Positions 39,501 to 51,701 of a DNA stretch of 64,000 nt are shown piece after piece. This DNA is from Eremophila alpestris peregrina (taxonomy: Eukaryota > Chordata > Aves > Passeriformes > Alaudidae): positions 2,671,419-2,735,418 of the forward strand of contig WMCF01000006.1 in assembly GCA_009792885.1 (NCBI GenBank), given 5' to 3'. The position numbers and the translations under genes were made by a program. Under the pieces are notes generated by a model, which worked only from the letters and a program-made list of their open reading frames with translations, did not search any database and was not told the origin of the DNA. The stretch's first letter is position 1. Each line of letters starts with the position of its first letter.

Positions 39501-39689
39501 AGAGAGTGCCTAGTTCCTCTCACAGCTTACAAGATTCCAAGCTGCCATCTTAGAGCGTCCACCTTTCTCCAGTGTTATGGACCTGTCCTAAATGTCCCGT
39601 GTGGGCTTTTTGGATGGCACTGGATACAGTCTTTCCTGATCGATGTTCTGCTTACAATACTGTGGAGATGAGTTTTGGGAACATAAGTT

Positions 39690-39890
39690 GAAAAGAATTC
39701 AGGAGGAAGGACTTTCTGCCTGCGAGTACAGTGGAAAAGAGGAAGAGGTTGCCAAGAGATGTTATGTCCTCTCTGACCCTTGGTGTTTATGAGGCCTGAC
39801 CCCATAATCCCCAGAGTAACCTAACCTGGCCTAATAGCTGACTCTGCTGTGGGACTTCCTGAGGCCCCTTCCAACAGGAGCTATCCCTTG
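39690..39890 (+). mobile_element. CR1 LINE 3' fragment, old
   Basis: Landmarks in CR1 order are GGAAGGACTTTCTGCC, then a degraded AGAGGTTGCCAAGAGATGTT (CR1: GGTTGCCCAGAGAGGTTGT), then CTAACCTGGCC, and finally GGCCCCTTCCAAC (CR1: GGTCCCTTCCAAC). Only the last 200 bp of the element are recognisable. No terminal 8-bp array is left. A minus-strand frame of 76 codons across it is a shadow. Confidence 0.72.
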
Positions 39891-40689
39891 GTTCCATGGT
39901 ATTTATCCATTATTATCTTGGTACTGAGCTGACTCCCCTGATGATACTTCAGGGAGTTCAGAGTGAAATTCAGTCAACTCAGCTGGAGTTTGCCTTTAAC
40001 TGCAGTTCAGAAGTGTCCAAAATTTCATACCAGTGCTAGGTGAGGAAGGTGTGGTGACCTTTTGGGGACTTCAGACTTCAGGCTTATTAAAAAAACAGAG
40101 ATCCACCACAGCAATTTGATTTGACTCACTTTGTTGCTCAATCTTTAAGAAGCGTCCTCAACTTCAAAAGCCTACAGATGTTCTGTGATGAGCCCCACAC
40201 AAGAAAATACAGAACTTTGAAATCAAATTACAATTTCTGCAAATGACTGTCAGGTTTTTTTTGAGAATTTTTTACTTTGGTGTTTTTATCCTAAATTCTA
40301 AATTCTGCTTGACAGCCAACAGCCAGGAGAGTGGATAAAACCCATAAATTATCTCTTCTCTTTCACTCCAGTGATCAGAAGCAACAGCAGCTTCCATGTT
40401 GCCTTAATGTATGTTAGGTCTTGGACACCTGGAAGGGAGAGGGCAGACTGTGGGACAAGGATGCATTGAAATGATAATGCAGTAGGTGTCTAAGTATGGG
40501 ATAGTGCTGTTCCCACTCTAGGAGTTTCAGTGTCAGCACCACCAGCAGCACTGGCTCTGGGGAGGGTGACAGCTCGTGACATGGCACAGCAGCTCTCTGG
40601 GAAGTGGGCTGCCCAAGCCAGTGGCTGCTGCGGGCCCTGGGAATACATCAGCAAATCTGCATGCTTGAAAAAAACAGAACAACTTGAAG

Positions 40690-41012
40690 GAAGACATAAG
40701 GATCTAAGAGGCAAAATCAATTTAGCAAGATTAAAAAACGATAAGACATTTATACGAATAAGAACACACATTATAATTACACTAACTAGGTTAAAATTTA
40801 TAGGGCCAATGGTCTTTATTTCAGACACAAGATGATCACCAGCTGGGGACAGACAAATTGTATCTCATGGTAAAATATTGCTCAATCAGGTGGATTATGT
40901 GGGTATTTTACCTTCCTGTGGAACATCTGGTGTGAGTCACTGTCAGAGACAGGATGTGAGACTAGCTGGACCATTTATCTCTTCTGGTGCATCATTCTTA
41001 TGCTTCTTTAAC
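40690..41012 (+). mobile_element. Ancient CR1-type LINE 3' end
   Basis: The right part is the clearest: GAGTCACTGTCAGAGACAGG is followed by ATGTGAGACTAGCTGGACCA and then CATTCTTATGCTTCTT. This is the sauropsid CR1 3' end order 'CCACTGTCAGAGACAGGATATTGGACTAGATGGACCA ... CATTCTTATGTTCTTA'. To the left, TTTAGCAAGATTAAAAAACG, a GACATTTATACGAATAAG block and ATCACCAGCTGGGGA follow the same family. The two opposed frames at 40490-40835 overlap its left end and are accidental. Confidence 0.78.
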
Positions 41013-43771
41013 TTACAGGCTTTTCTGACTGCTTGAGAACATTTATGAAATTGTAGGGCAGGGAACAGAGTTGTTATTTCTAATTGAAGAACTTGCTATG
41101 TCTCACCACCTGTTGTTTGTACATAAGATGATAGAGTTCCAATCACAAGATTAATGCACAATTTAGACTGGAAAAATATCAGCAAATCTGTCTGATTCTC
41201 CTACTTAAAACCCTTTCATGATCTTCAGAAATATTTCACAGTGCCAAGAATAATTTCAAAAATAAACCATAGGATTTTATAAAAAGCTTTCAAAAAGCTG
41301 CATCTGTCATTTGCATATGCAGAACTTTCACTGCAGATTCATGAATAAGATTAGTTGTGCAATTTCTGTAAAATTTATGGGGGTTATGATTAAATTAATT
41401 TTTTATTTTTACTTTATAAAGTATATACATATATATGTCATTTAAATATATGACAGAAACATTCAACGTTGACGTGCTGAACAAAAGTGTAGAGGTTAAA
41501 ATCTGATTCCCACAAAAACTTTCTCCAACATAAAATTTTGCTCCATGTTAATTGCTTCAAACCCTTTTTTTCTTTAATGACTGCCACACAGAAAATTTGT
41601 ACTTTATTTTAAAAACAACAACCTAAAAACTTACTGAAGTTGAAGAAATTCCATAGCTATTACCTTAATATTAAAAGTTCATTAGCTGCCTGGGTTTTTT
41701 GCAGTAGCCATGGCTGATTATTCCTGCCTAGGATATCCATTTGTGTGCCTGAACGTCTTTTCCCAAGACTTTACAACAGTGCCAGAAGCTGAGGATATGG
41801 TTTTTTTCCCTGTCTCTCTTTCATAAAGGCAATACTGAATTTGTAAGTTATTTTAATATTTTTGTTGACATATAACAGTATAATGAATATTTAATGGCCA
41901 TCATATTGTAGGAAAATGACAGCAGAATATTTTATTACTTTATCTTTTGTATAAAATTGACAAGGTACCAATTTTCCAGGGATAAAAATGATCCCTTTTT
42001 TCTGAGATTTTATATTATTGATTAAAAATCATGTCTTATGACTTCTTTTTCTACTTGAAAGGTGGTTTCAGCCTTAGGACAGCATTTCTTGTTCTCCAAA
42101 TCAAATAAATAAAATTAAGTTCATCACAAGTTTATTATTTTCTATAACCATCCCATAACCAAAATATAACTTAAGAAAAAAGGAATTTCGATCTTTAACT
42201 CTGAAGAAGAATAAAGATTGATCTTCACAAATATTTACTAGTTTACCAGACAATTCTGGAGGAAAAATCAAAAATATTTTGAACACTGAACCAAGAAAAT
42301 GGTGAGGCACAGGGAGGTTTCTAAGTTTCTTTCAAAAATAAATCATACAAAATAGTGTAAATAAATAAATAAATAAATATCTGTGTCATGTCCTGTTCTC
42401 ATGTTAATAACACTTTCAGAGAGACACTTCTGAGAAGAAGGTACTCTTTCTAGTTTACAAACACTCAAATGTTAGTTTTTTGAAGTTAAATGAAAATCTG
42501 CATCTAGTTCATAAAATAATAATTTAAAATAGATTTTCTAAGTTTAGGACATGAATTCTTTCATTAATATATTTTCTCATTTTCAGTCAGTTTTCTGAGT
42601 TTTCTCTACTAGTGAACTCCTCGAAAAGAGGTTTCTTAATCAAACTTTGAGGGCAAATGAGTAAAACACTGAGTAGAAGATCTACCATTTTGGAGAGGGA
42701 TAAAAAATACTTTATATCTCATGGCTGAAAAATAGTTTCTGGTTGTGCTTGATAGACAATTCAAGAACACAATTTTTTACATTAAAAATAACCTTCTTTC
42801 ATTTGCTTTTCTGCTAGTCAAAGAAAGGCTCTTGGGTTTTGGCTACTGTTGGAAGAATACATAGCGTAATGGTAAAAACAGCATGTTTAACATTCAGAAG
42901 GAGGAAAAAAATCTATTACCAACCTGTAAAAGTTTACAAAAATGCTTAAAGAAACATACCCTGAAGTGGCATAAAATATTGAAGCTAGCAGGATGGCTGA
43001 TTTCACATCAGGAACACAAAGACAAAGAAAAAAATGTGTTATCTCAAAGCCAGCAAAATCCTGCTAAATAGTTCTTGTTTGGAGTCTTAGCAACCCAAAG
43101 GCCTGTGTAAGCTCCCTGCATACAATCTAGCATACTTTCCTTTAACAGAATTATGAAAATGCACAGATTCAGATATATTCAAAATGTTAACTTTATTCAC
43201 ACCCATTCATGTATAAATGCATATATGCTAGCATTCAAAAATAAAAAATAGGAATTTTGCATGCATCTTTGCATTATTTATATGTTGGAAACATTTCTCC
43301 TAGCATTTGTTTCCTGACTTTCATAAAAAAAGTTATGATGTTTGCAGAGATTAGTCTTCACCACGAGATCAACTGTTGAAGGCCATTGATGCAAAAAAAA
43401 AAAACCATACAACGTTGTTTAAAAACATATGCATTCAAATTCCTTTTTGTTTACCATTTAGCCAGAAAGTCCATCAAAAAACCATTTATAACCCTTGCTA
43501 TTCCTGAGAAAGATGAATATCTTCTGATTTCCATAAGTGTGTTATACATTATAGAGTTGAAAGCTCTGTACATTTAGCATCAGCACGTTTATCCAAGTGC
43601 TTAATGAGGACTTTAGATTTTGCCTGTTGCATAATGATCAGAAAGTGCCTGGCTTTCTGCTGAGATCCTGGAACTGCAGCCTGTGCAAATGAGGCAGCTC
43701 CAAAGGTCATTGTTGTTGCATTTGGAATATTGGAATATAGCCTGGACATTTTCTTCATTATCCTTTTCATT
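41013..43771. other. Unique AT-rich non-coding sequence
   Basis: No gene recognised. The stretch 41270-41480 contains an ATTTGCATA octamer-like site and AT-rich blocks and may be conserved non-coding DNA (impression only). A short ATAA array lies at 42358-42380. Confidence 0.45.
42358..42380. repeat. ATAA microsatellite
   Basis: Five to six tandem AAAT/ATAA units. Confidence 0.92.
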
Positions 43772-43862
43772 CAATGTTTGAAGTTGGATGAGACCTCTGG
43801 AAGTCATCTGGCCCATGCTGCTTCCCTGCCCTGCTGGCAGCCCAGTACCTGCCTACACAAAA
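43772..43862 (-). mobile_element. CR1 LINE 3'-end fragment
   Basis: The plus strand reads CAATGTTTGAAGTTGGATGA then GACCTCTGGAAGTCATCTGG then CCCTGCCCTGCTGGCAG. This is diverged CR1 antisense 3' UTR ('AATGGTTTGGGTTGGAAGGGACCTCTGGAGATCATCTAG ... CCCCTGC'). Only about 90 bp are recognisable; the terminal array is missing. Confidence 0.6.
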
Positions 43863-45449
43863 GTCCAGCTACTCTTGGGTAGGAGCAAAAGCTCATGAGT
43901 CAAGAGTCACAATCAAATTACCATACCATCCCCTCAGACTGCTGGATGGCCTGGGGTTGTTTCCTGTCTGATGGCATGCCAGGCTGGGAGGATTAGCACC
44001 CAGGGAATCCCACACGTGATGAGGTCAGGTTTACCTCAGTATTGCTCAAATAACTTTGCTGCCTTCACAACACACAACTCCCAACACACCATCAATTCCC
44101 CAAGGAGGCTCTTCTGCCCAAATAGGGCAGAAAATAGCTGAAACTGTCACCTCATTTAAAGGCAACTTAGGAAGACCCATCAAAGGGCAGTGACTTTCTG
44201 CCATTGGCAAAGGAACTAACGTTGAGAGGGTCTAGTTCTCATTGCCAGACATTTAGGTTTGAGCAATCACTCTTTCAAGGTTCTTTGGAATAACTGGGAT
44301 CTCCAGCAACTGCACATGAGCAGCAACTCTGCTGAAGGCCCAGACATTCTGGTGCAGAACCAGGATGCGAATGAGAGCGAGCTGGCACACACTGCCACCA
44401 TTTGCCAGCCTGAACAGCGATCAGCCGGACAATACAAATACATGGACAACTGGGAGCTTGTAGAGCTTGTATTCTTGTGATTTAACCTGCAGTTAACAAC
44501 CCTTGCAATGCTGTGTGCTTTTAGAGACAGCTGATGTGCCATACGATTTCATGTCAGCTCAGGCAATAGCACACTCACAGCATAATCAGGGGGGCAAGAG
44601 TTCACTGTCGGGGTAGCTGCTCAAATGCATGTGCTCTCTGCTGTGTTTGACTTACAGGAATATTGACTAATAAACATGCCTCATTTTCTTCACTGGAAAG
44701 CCAAAGATTACCTGCAGCATAGGTGAGTGCTACCTGCATTTAAAAAGCTTCCCAGTCTTTCAGTCTTCTGAAGAAGCAATTCGATGGTTTCATTGCTTTT
44801 CCCATCAGGGAGTGCTGATAGCAAACACCATGCTCTCTTTTACAACACAACAATGTGGAACCTGCCACACAGTTTAAATGGCAGTGAAAAACTCGGAGTG
44901 GAAAAAAATTTAGGTGCTTCTGCCTCAAAGAGCAGGCAGGCAAATATAGCAATTCCTTACTGAACAATTCTACTTACTGAGTATAGTTGGCATGATCTGC
45001 TTATTACAGTAAGTAAAATTCTTTTTATTGCTTTCTCTTCTGTTATCCTGCTGCTCCATTGCAGTTAAGAGAGATGACTCCAAATCCTGTTCCATTTTGT
45101 GCAGCATAAACAGAATTTATGCTGCAATTATGAAGTCAGTTTGTGCCTCCAGTTATTCCTTGTAACTCCCAAGAAGGAGGAAAGTTGAGTGCAGCTGAGC
45201 CCAGAGTATGGCCTCTGGAATATTTACTGACAACAGCAAAACAAAACCCAAGGAGAATCCAGCTTGACTTCCAGGCATGGGTTTGAGTTTATCTTGGTAG
45301 CACTGCTAGAGACTAGTGGTGAATGCTTTATTATAAAGAGCAAGGGCAGGTGTATCAATGGGGAAGACATTGCACACAGCTTTGTATGGTAGGAACTTAC
45401 AGCAGCAGAGAAGGATTCAAACTCTCTAAAGAGAGTTTTCCTAGAAGCA
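43863..45449. other. Non-coding sequence, no clear feature
   Basis: No recognised repeat family. The frames at 44259-44542 (both strands) lie in slightly CpG-richer DNA but show no domain. Confidence 0.4.
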
Positions 45450-45491
45450 TATATATATATGTATGTATGTATGTGTATGTACATATATATT
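45450..45491. repeat. TA/TATG compound microsatellite
   Basis: A TA tract followed by TATG units and a second short TA tract. It lies in the middle of the longest frame in the window (45224-45775 minus, 183 codons), which it helps keep open as a tyrosine/isoleucine/histidine-rich run. Confidence 0.92.
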
Positions 45492-45989
45492 TGCAGTGAT
45501 AAATGTGAGTTTACAGATACTTCTATTCTCCATTCTGAAAATATAATGTATGTTTCCAACTGGTTTTGTTTACCTCTATCTATAAGGTTTAATATAGGGC
45601 TTGTCAACACAGGGAAGTAGTCCAGAGTGTCTATTGCAGAACAGACAAGCCTAAAACATCTTTGTGACCCTTCGTTCTCTGACCACCTCTGGAGCAAGAC
45701 CCAGTTTCTTTTCCTCTCCAGCAAGTCACTTTCAAAATGTTTACAACAAGTTCTAAAGGAGAGGAAAACTTTCATTTATTATATGTTCTTATATTAAGTA
45801 TGCAAGAATTAGTAATGGTTGCCTTCTCGGACAATTAATATGAAAAGAGAGAAAGCATAAACCCAATACAAAACTCTCTCTGGAGAAGACTGTTTTTCTA
45901 TTATCTGTAGAGAGCACTTCTAGCTTAAGTGCTTGTAATGCAAGGTTGTAATGCAAGATGTAACCAAAAGCATGTATTCTATTAACATC

Positions 45990-46164
45990 TGTTAAAACCA
46001 GGTGGGGCAGTGTCTCTTTATTTGTTCCATTCCTCATCACTCTGGGCAGGGTGGGGGGGCAATATCTGCTGTTAATGGGCCAGCTGTTAAAACCAGGTGG
46101 GACAGTGTTCTTTATCTCTTCCACAACCCATCCTCTCTCCAGGGGGATATCTGCTGTTAATAGG
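45990..46164 (+). repeat. Tandem duplication at the LTR 5' end
   Basis: Two units of about 95 and 80 bp begin at 45990 and 46085, each with TGTTAAAACCAGGTGGG and each ending near ATATCTGCTGTTAAT. The interior has diverged (a G-rich insert in unit one), so the duplication is not recent. It sits in what should be U3, where LTR promoters often carry duplicated segments. Confidence 0.85.
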
Positions 46165-46690
46165 GACAATTAAGGCTCACTGCATGACTGATAAAATTAC
46201 ATCATCCCCTTGTGAGATGCTCCACCCAGTGGGAGGAGCCAAGCATTCCCACCAGGATAAAAATCTGAAATTCAGACCACCAGGACAGCCTGTTTCCACT
46301 GGATTCCAGTGGAATCTGGAAGACCAGACCCATCTCACCACCATTGGACCTTCAGAGGACACCTACACCCCTCAACAGGATCATCTCTGCTCCAACAGAA
46401 CCGCATCTGTCACTCCAGGAGGACATAATTGGACTGCTACCAACACCCTGACCAACAGGGTGTCAGGTTCTACTCTGACTTTGTCAGAGTTTCTTTTCTT
46501 TTTTTGTATTACTACATTTTTATTTTAATTTCCTTAGCAAAGAAGTGTTATTCTTATTCCCATATCTTTGCCTGAGAGCCCCTAATTTGAAAATTATAAT
46601 AATTTGGAGGGAGGGGGTTTACATTCTCCATTCCATGGGAGGCTCCTGCCTTCCTTAACAGACACCTGCCTTTCCAAACCAAGTGCTTCA
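45990..46690 (+). mobile_element. Passerine-type ERV LTR, apparently solo
   Basis: The 5' end is taken at TGTTAAAACCAGGTGGG. A TATA-like GATAAAAA lies at 46256. The 3' third reads TTTCCTTAGCAAAGAAGTG, CCCATATCTTTGCCTGAGAG, a TTATAATAATTTGGAGGGAG block, GGGAGGCTCCTGCCTTCCTT and AGACACCTGCCTTTCCAAAC. I recognise this order as the end of a common passerine endogenous-retrovirus LTR. No gag, pol or env remnant is seen on either side, so it is probably a solo LTR left by recombination. The 3' edge is approximate; the usual CCAAGACA end is altered. A 143-codon frame (46097-46528) lies wholly inside and is not a gene. Confidence 0.82.
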
Positions 46691-49600
46691 ATAAGGCTTA
46701 AAGATAGGCATGATGAAAATGGATTAGGCATTCATGTGAGCAGTTGCCCTGGAAGAGTTCGTTCCACAGCACCTGGCATCCCTCAAAGACAAAGCCATTG
46801 TCCACAGGTATGGGTCAGACCTGTCCATAATTTCATGCATGGCACACCAACCTCCCTCTTATTCCTGAAATTCAATATTGGTGCCCATGAGACCTTGCTA
46901 CTGATGGCTCAGGAGCTGATAATCTCTGAGAAGAGTAACCCATAGAGGGAAAGAAAAAAAAATAATAAAGGGGGGAAAAAAACCCACAAAACAACAGCAA
47001 CAAAAAAACCCGCAGCTGATTTTAATTTGGGTCAGATGCCTACGTAGAGTAACCCTGTCAAATCAGTGTTCTAGTTGGCACAAAGAAGTAGGTAGGGAGG
47101 ATCACACAGTCATATGGGGATGGCAAGACTATCTTTCTGGCACCCAGACTTGGATCTGCTTGAGGCAATAGTGAAACTGCCTTCAGAAATTCTGGAAGAC
47201 AGCCAGGCCAAAAAGCCCAGCTTTTGAGAACGCTCAATGTGTCATTTTAAATTCTTCCTAGCTCTTTCTTTATATACAAAGCCTTTCACTCCAATAAGCT
47301 TTTTCTTTTCTTCTGATGAGAAAAGCTGTGGAACAAGGCATTATGAAGAGGGGAGGACAAGAATTTTAAAAGCCTGAGATGACTCCTACCCAGAAAACTC
47401 TAGCCTGGTGGACAATGCAAGGAGTAAAAAGCAACAGATGAAAAAATTCAAAAATACAAGAACTCATGAGCAAACTGCTTTGTGTCTCCTCTTTGTCTGG
47501 GTTTCCTACAGCCTTGGTTCCAGCACATAACTGCAGGGCTGTGCAACCCACACAGCTACATCTTTCCCACTGTGTTAACACCACATAGCAGGGATTCTGT
47601 GTATCAGAAAATGACTCAATGAAAAACAAAAGGATAAACAGCCTGAGCTTTCTCACTAAAGTCTACAGCTGTGGAAGACAAAAGATGAGTGGAATCAAAA
47701 TTCCTGCTAATGAGGTCCATGCATATTAAGAAAAAATAGCTGATTTAGGAACCAGCACTTCTGTGAACCACCAGAAGTCTGAATGAGCCCACAGTTCATC
47801 CCAGTCTGCATCAGTGTTCACACAAGCTGGTGCTGGAAAAGTCAGAGTTCTTCCATATGGCTCCTTCAAAGACAACTGTTGGGCTGGATCTATAGGGGAG
47901 GTTTGTTCATCTTTCTGAAGCAGTTCTAGAACTTTGTAATCACAATGAAAAACAAATTAATACATGATAATTAAATGCATACTTGATTTATTCACTATTA
48001 TTAGAGGGCTTTAAACAAATTAGGCAAAGAAAAACATTTCCTGACTGACATGGTGATGGCTTGATATCTCTCAGCACAGGATGAGGGTTTGTGGAGGCTC
48101 TCCTAACTTGGAAAGTATCAGGTGTTTTTTTCAGGAACCTAGAAACCTTTGTGAAAGAGTTTTTCATTAAGGATTTGTCTGTGATACCCTCCAGAACCCA
48201 GTTTAGATCATTATAGCCTCTCTCCAAAGGGACTTTTTAAAAAGTCCTAGATTTCAGTCTTCTGCTGCAGCCAACTTTTAAAGCACTCCATCACTTCTAG
48301 AACTAAATTCTTCTCTTGTTCTCTTTCCTCTCATCTTTCACCTACATCTTTAATTTTCTTTTTTTTTTCCCCCTAATCTTTCTCAGTTTTACAGTTTCAA
48401 TGACATTTTTTTTCTATTTAGACTTGCTGGCATGTTCCCATTTCCCCTTGATTCCACTTCACAAATGCAGGATCTGTTTGTCCATAAAGCACACAACATA
48501 AATTGCCCTCAGTCCTCTCATCTCAACATTTTCCAGCCTCAACGTCCTCTAGCCAAGGCATTTGGCTCATTCCTCTCTCAGTCTTCCACCTTCCTAAAGC
48601 TCCTCCAGTTTACTTCTTTCCTCTATTTCCCACTTGTTTCTGCAGCATTACAATTACTATGGAATTCATGCTGCTGGCGAGGTCCATCACAAAAGCAAGG
48701 GGTACATCAAGGAGGTCAGATATCCAAGGAGCTCGGACATCCACAGCTCAATATTATTCTCCATTTCCTGACTCCCTCCACAATGGCATCAGTTAGTCCT
48801 CGGCATTTTCAACATCTCTGTCCCATCCTCAGGTTTCATCCCATGAGCTCACTGGACATGTCATGAGGTGCCACTCAGAAAAACCTACCAGTGTGATGGT
48901 TACTCTTTGGGGGAAGCTCTCTCTCCGAGTAACAGACCTGGTGTCTGCAGTGCTGCAGGCCAAGCTGTGCTGACAGCTTTCTTCCCTGTGAATTAACACA
49001 CAGGTCTGCCATGGAAAAGCAGCCGTGTGATTGGTGAGGTCCAGCAGTTTGGCCGTTCAGCAGTGACAAGCCACTTGGGGCACATCTTATATTTATCACT
49101 GCTCCCTGCAGGTAGAGAAGAAACATCACTTTAAATTGACAGAACATGACAGTGAACACAAAATCAATGCCAGATGTGCCCAGACATTAGTGGACTCCTT
49201 ATGTTACTTTATAAGAGTGGGGAATAAAATATTTTTTCTTTTCTTTTAGTTTTTTCTTTTAAAATGGCACACCCTCATCAGTAATTCAAGGTGAAATGAT
49301 TAGGTTAGTTTCTGTGCAAGCAAAATAAGGACATTCCAATTTTCACAGATCCCAATCTGAGATCAATTGTATGACTTTTCCACTTTTGGATTGCAGGAAT
49401 GGACCCATTGTCATTGTATTAAAATAATCAACAGAAAACCCTTACAATACTCTTAAGGTGGCAAGAAATACCTATTTTCACTGTCTAGAAACAAAACATG
49501 GAGATCTGATCCACAACAGGAAGTTATCTACAATGACAAAATAGATCCAGTAGCAAAAGCCAATTTTTGGGTGCCAAAGTGGATATTCCCTCAAGGAGTC

Positions 49601-51021
49601 TGCTTTCCAGAAAAGTTCTCAGTCTGTGGAAAAACTGATTCTGTAAGGAGTCATAACTTAGTCAACAAGTGAGACAACCAGGAATCACCAGGTCTAGTGA
49701 AAATCACTGTTGTGTTCCTATATTCCTCTAAATAAAACAGAGATGTTTTCCCAATAAATAATTTTTTTTCCTGGAAGTGAAGCAATCTGGCCTTGAATTT
49801 CTAAATACATTTTTCACTGCCTTCCAAACACTTTGTATCATACTGAATGCAGGAAAACTGTTTTTGAAATAGCTTTTTGCGCAGCTATTCTGATTATATT
49901 TTGCTCTCTCCGATCATTTTGTTGCCGTGCTATTGATTTTTTCATTAAAACAGAGACACAGTTCCCAACATACATGTTTAAAAGTATAGAAGTCTTCCCC
50001 CTTTGTAATTAGTTCTACCTCTGCTGGCTCCATTTAATGAAATCTTGAGGGCCAATTGCTACATTTCATATTCAGTCAAAACTCCCATTAATCCATATAT
50101 GTTACCATAATAATTTGTTATGAAAATAGCAGTGATATCATGTTATAATTTTCTAACATTATTACATGGAAGAGGAAAGAGAAGGAGATAGGTTGCACAG
50201 AAAATAAGCTTTTATCGTAAACCAAAACCATCCATAATAAGTAGTGATATCTGGGAAACTTTCATGATTACCAAAAGTAAATTGATTAATTTTAATTAAT
50301 GCCTCTGTTTTACAGTGGCATCATTCAGACTGCAGAATGGATGTTTTCCCTATTGATTTTCTTCCAGGGGACTGTCTCTGTCCCCGTCAGTCCCTTCCCC
50401 AACAATTCCAATTTTTATTTGTCAGCTTGACCAAAGTATGGCCTTCAGTGATTTCACATCCTAAGCTCATTCATCAGAGCATCTAATAAAAGTGTTGAAC
50501 TCTTTTATTGATAGGCAGTGGCACAAAATATGGGGCTGGGGAAAGATCAGCCACCTCTGACTTTCCCTCCTCAGCTGTCTAAGAAGTAACAGAGTACTGT
50601 TACCCAGTGACAGAGGGGCCTGGGTTTGTGCCCTCAATAAAATGAATCTTACTGGCAAACAAACCCAAAGATGGCTATTCTTCTTCTGAAAAGTATTGTT
50701 CATCACAGTCTTCCAGAAATCCTCAATGGCCAGTTCAGCTTTCAGCCACGGTTTGTCAATTGCTTTATATGTCAGAATGAAAACTATCAAATACACAATA
50801 TGTGGGATGTCACTGGTCATCACAATTTATAGCACTGCAAATACAGCTCAGGCTGGGTCTACATCTTCTGCTTCAGAAAGAAGAGCTGTCTTGATTCTGG
50901 GGAAGAAAAGGCAGCCTCAGCAAATCCAGCAGCAGATATATATCCCAGTAGAGAGAGGGCCAGCAAGTGCCAGGGTTAGAAGCAGCCAACAGATTCCAGA
51001 TAACCCTGTTATTGAGAGTGG
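46691..51021. other. Unique non-coding sequence
   Basis: No repeat family recognised. An A-rich tract lies near 46953-47010 and a pyrimidine-rich tract at about 48300-48420. Frames of 90-144 codons near 48430-48870 follow the pyrimidine-rich composition. The stretch 49860-50180 has a conserved-element look. A minus-strand frame at 50467-50823 is discussed in the findings and is not called as a gene. Confidence 0.45.
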
Positions 51022-51091
51022 GTTGTTTTGGTTTTGGTTTTTTAGGGTTTTTTTGTTTGTTTGTTTGTTTGTTTGTTTGTTGGGTTTTTTT
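51022..51091. repeat. GTTT microsatellite and T-rich tract
   Basis: About seven GTTT units flanked by T runs. It gives the phenylalanine/valine/leucine run in a plus-strand frame (50696-51175) and the asparagine/lysine/threonine run in the opposite frames, all of which I reject as genes. Confidence 0.95.
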
Positions 51092-51544
51092 TGTCCAAGA
51101 CTCAACTTCCTGTGGCACATAATATATTCTTTTTTTTTTTTTTATAATTTCATGCATATTCTATTACTCGTATGATAGTGAACTGGAACTACTTGATTAG
51201 TGAGACTATGGTCCATCACAAAAGATTAAGTCAATGACATGCATTTACCACACAGACTGGGAGCACAAGGTCACATGGGAGTATTTTATCTAAAAAAACA
51301 TTTTGGTAGAACTTATTTTTTTTCAGTATTCAGTTATTTACCAAGGCAATGAGCCTTTTCATGAGAAAACAAAAATCCCCAAACCTCAAATTCATGTTAA
51401 ATTCAAGTGAGTTTTATTCATTCCACAGACTGGCTCACTGAGCATCAGCTCTTCATATTGGGTGTCTCATGTAGTATTAACACTCACAAGTTCAGTAGCA
51501 ATGCTTAAGTCTATTTGGTGCTGCAACCATTCTACTTAAAAATC
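51092..51544. other. Non-coding sequence, T run at 51130-51143
   Basis: No repeat family or gene is recognised between the GTTT array and the CR1 element. Confidence 0.45.
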
Positions 51545-51701
51545 CTTTAAAAAAACCCTATGGATGTGGGACAAGTTAAACAACTGGAACACTGCAATCA
51601 CTGAATCACACAATTGAGGGCTGCAAGCTTTTCTGAAAGGCTGGAGAGGTGGGGTGCTGTGCTCTGTGTTAAGGAATGGAGACTGTGAAAAGTTGCCTCT
51701 G

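Larger units (their letters stand above)
27971..39689. other. Long unique non-coding stretch
   Basis: About 11.7 kb without a repeat family or gene that I recognise. It holds a degenerate three-unit tandem (35511-35595), a T run (36537-36552) and a short CA tract (about 37812-37823). Several overlapping frames of 60-135 codons occur on both strands (for example 31654-32037 minus and 34604-35011 plus). None has a domain, and paired frames on opposite strands suggest chance. Sequence at 38930-39200 looks like candidate conserved non-coding DNA. Confidence 0.45.

Noticed and set aside
45224..45775. Longest frame, 183 codons, minus strand
   Set aside because: It crosses a TA/TATG microsatellite, giving a tyrosine/isoleucine/histidine run, has no domain, and has no supporting gene context.
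46097..46528. 143-codon plus frame
   Set aside because: It lies entirely inside the ERV LTR at 45990-46690, which is not protein-coding.
48300..48420. Pyrimidine tract followed by AG, possible splice acceptor
   Set aside because: The downstream sequence does not give a convincing exon.
48432..48866. 144-codon plus frame
   Set aside because: It lies in pyrimidine-rich DNA with a parallel open frame beside it; serine/leucine/proline/phenylalanine-rich composition, no domain.
50696..51175. 159-codon plus frame
   Set aside because: Its second half is translation of the GTTT array and T runs; the rest has no domain.
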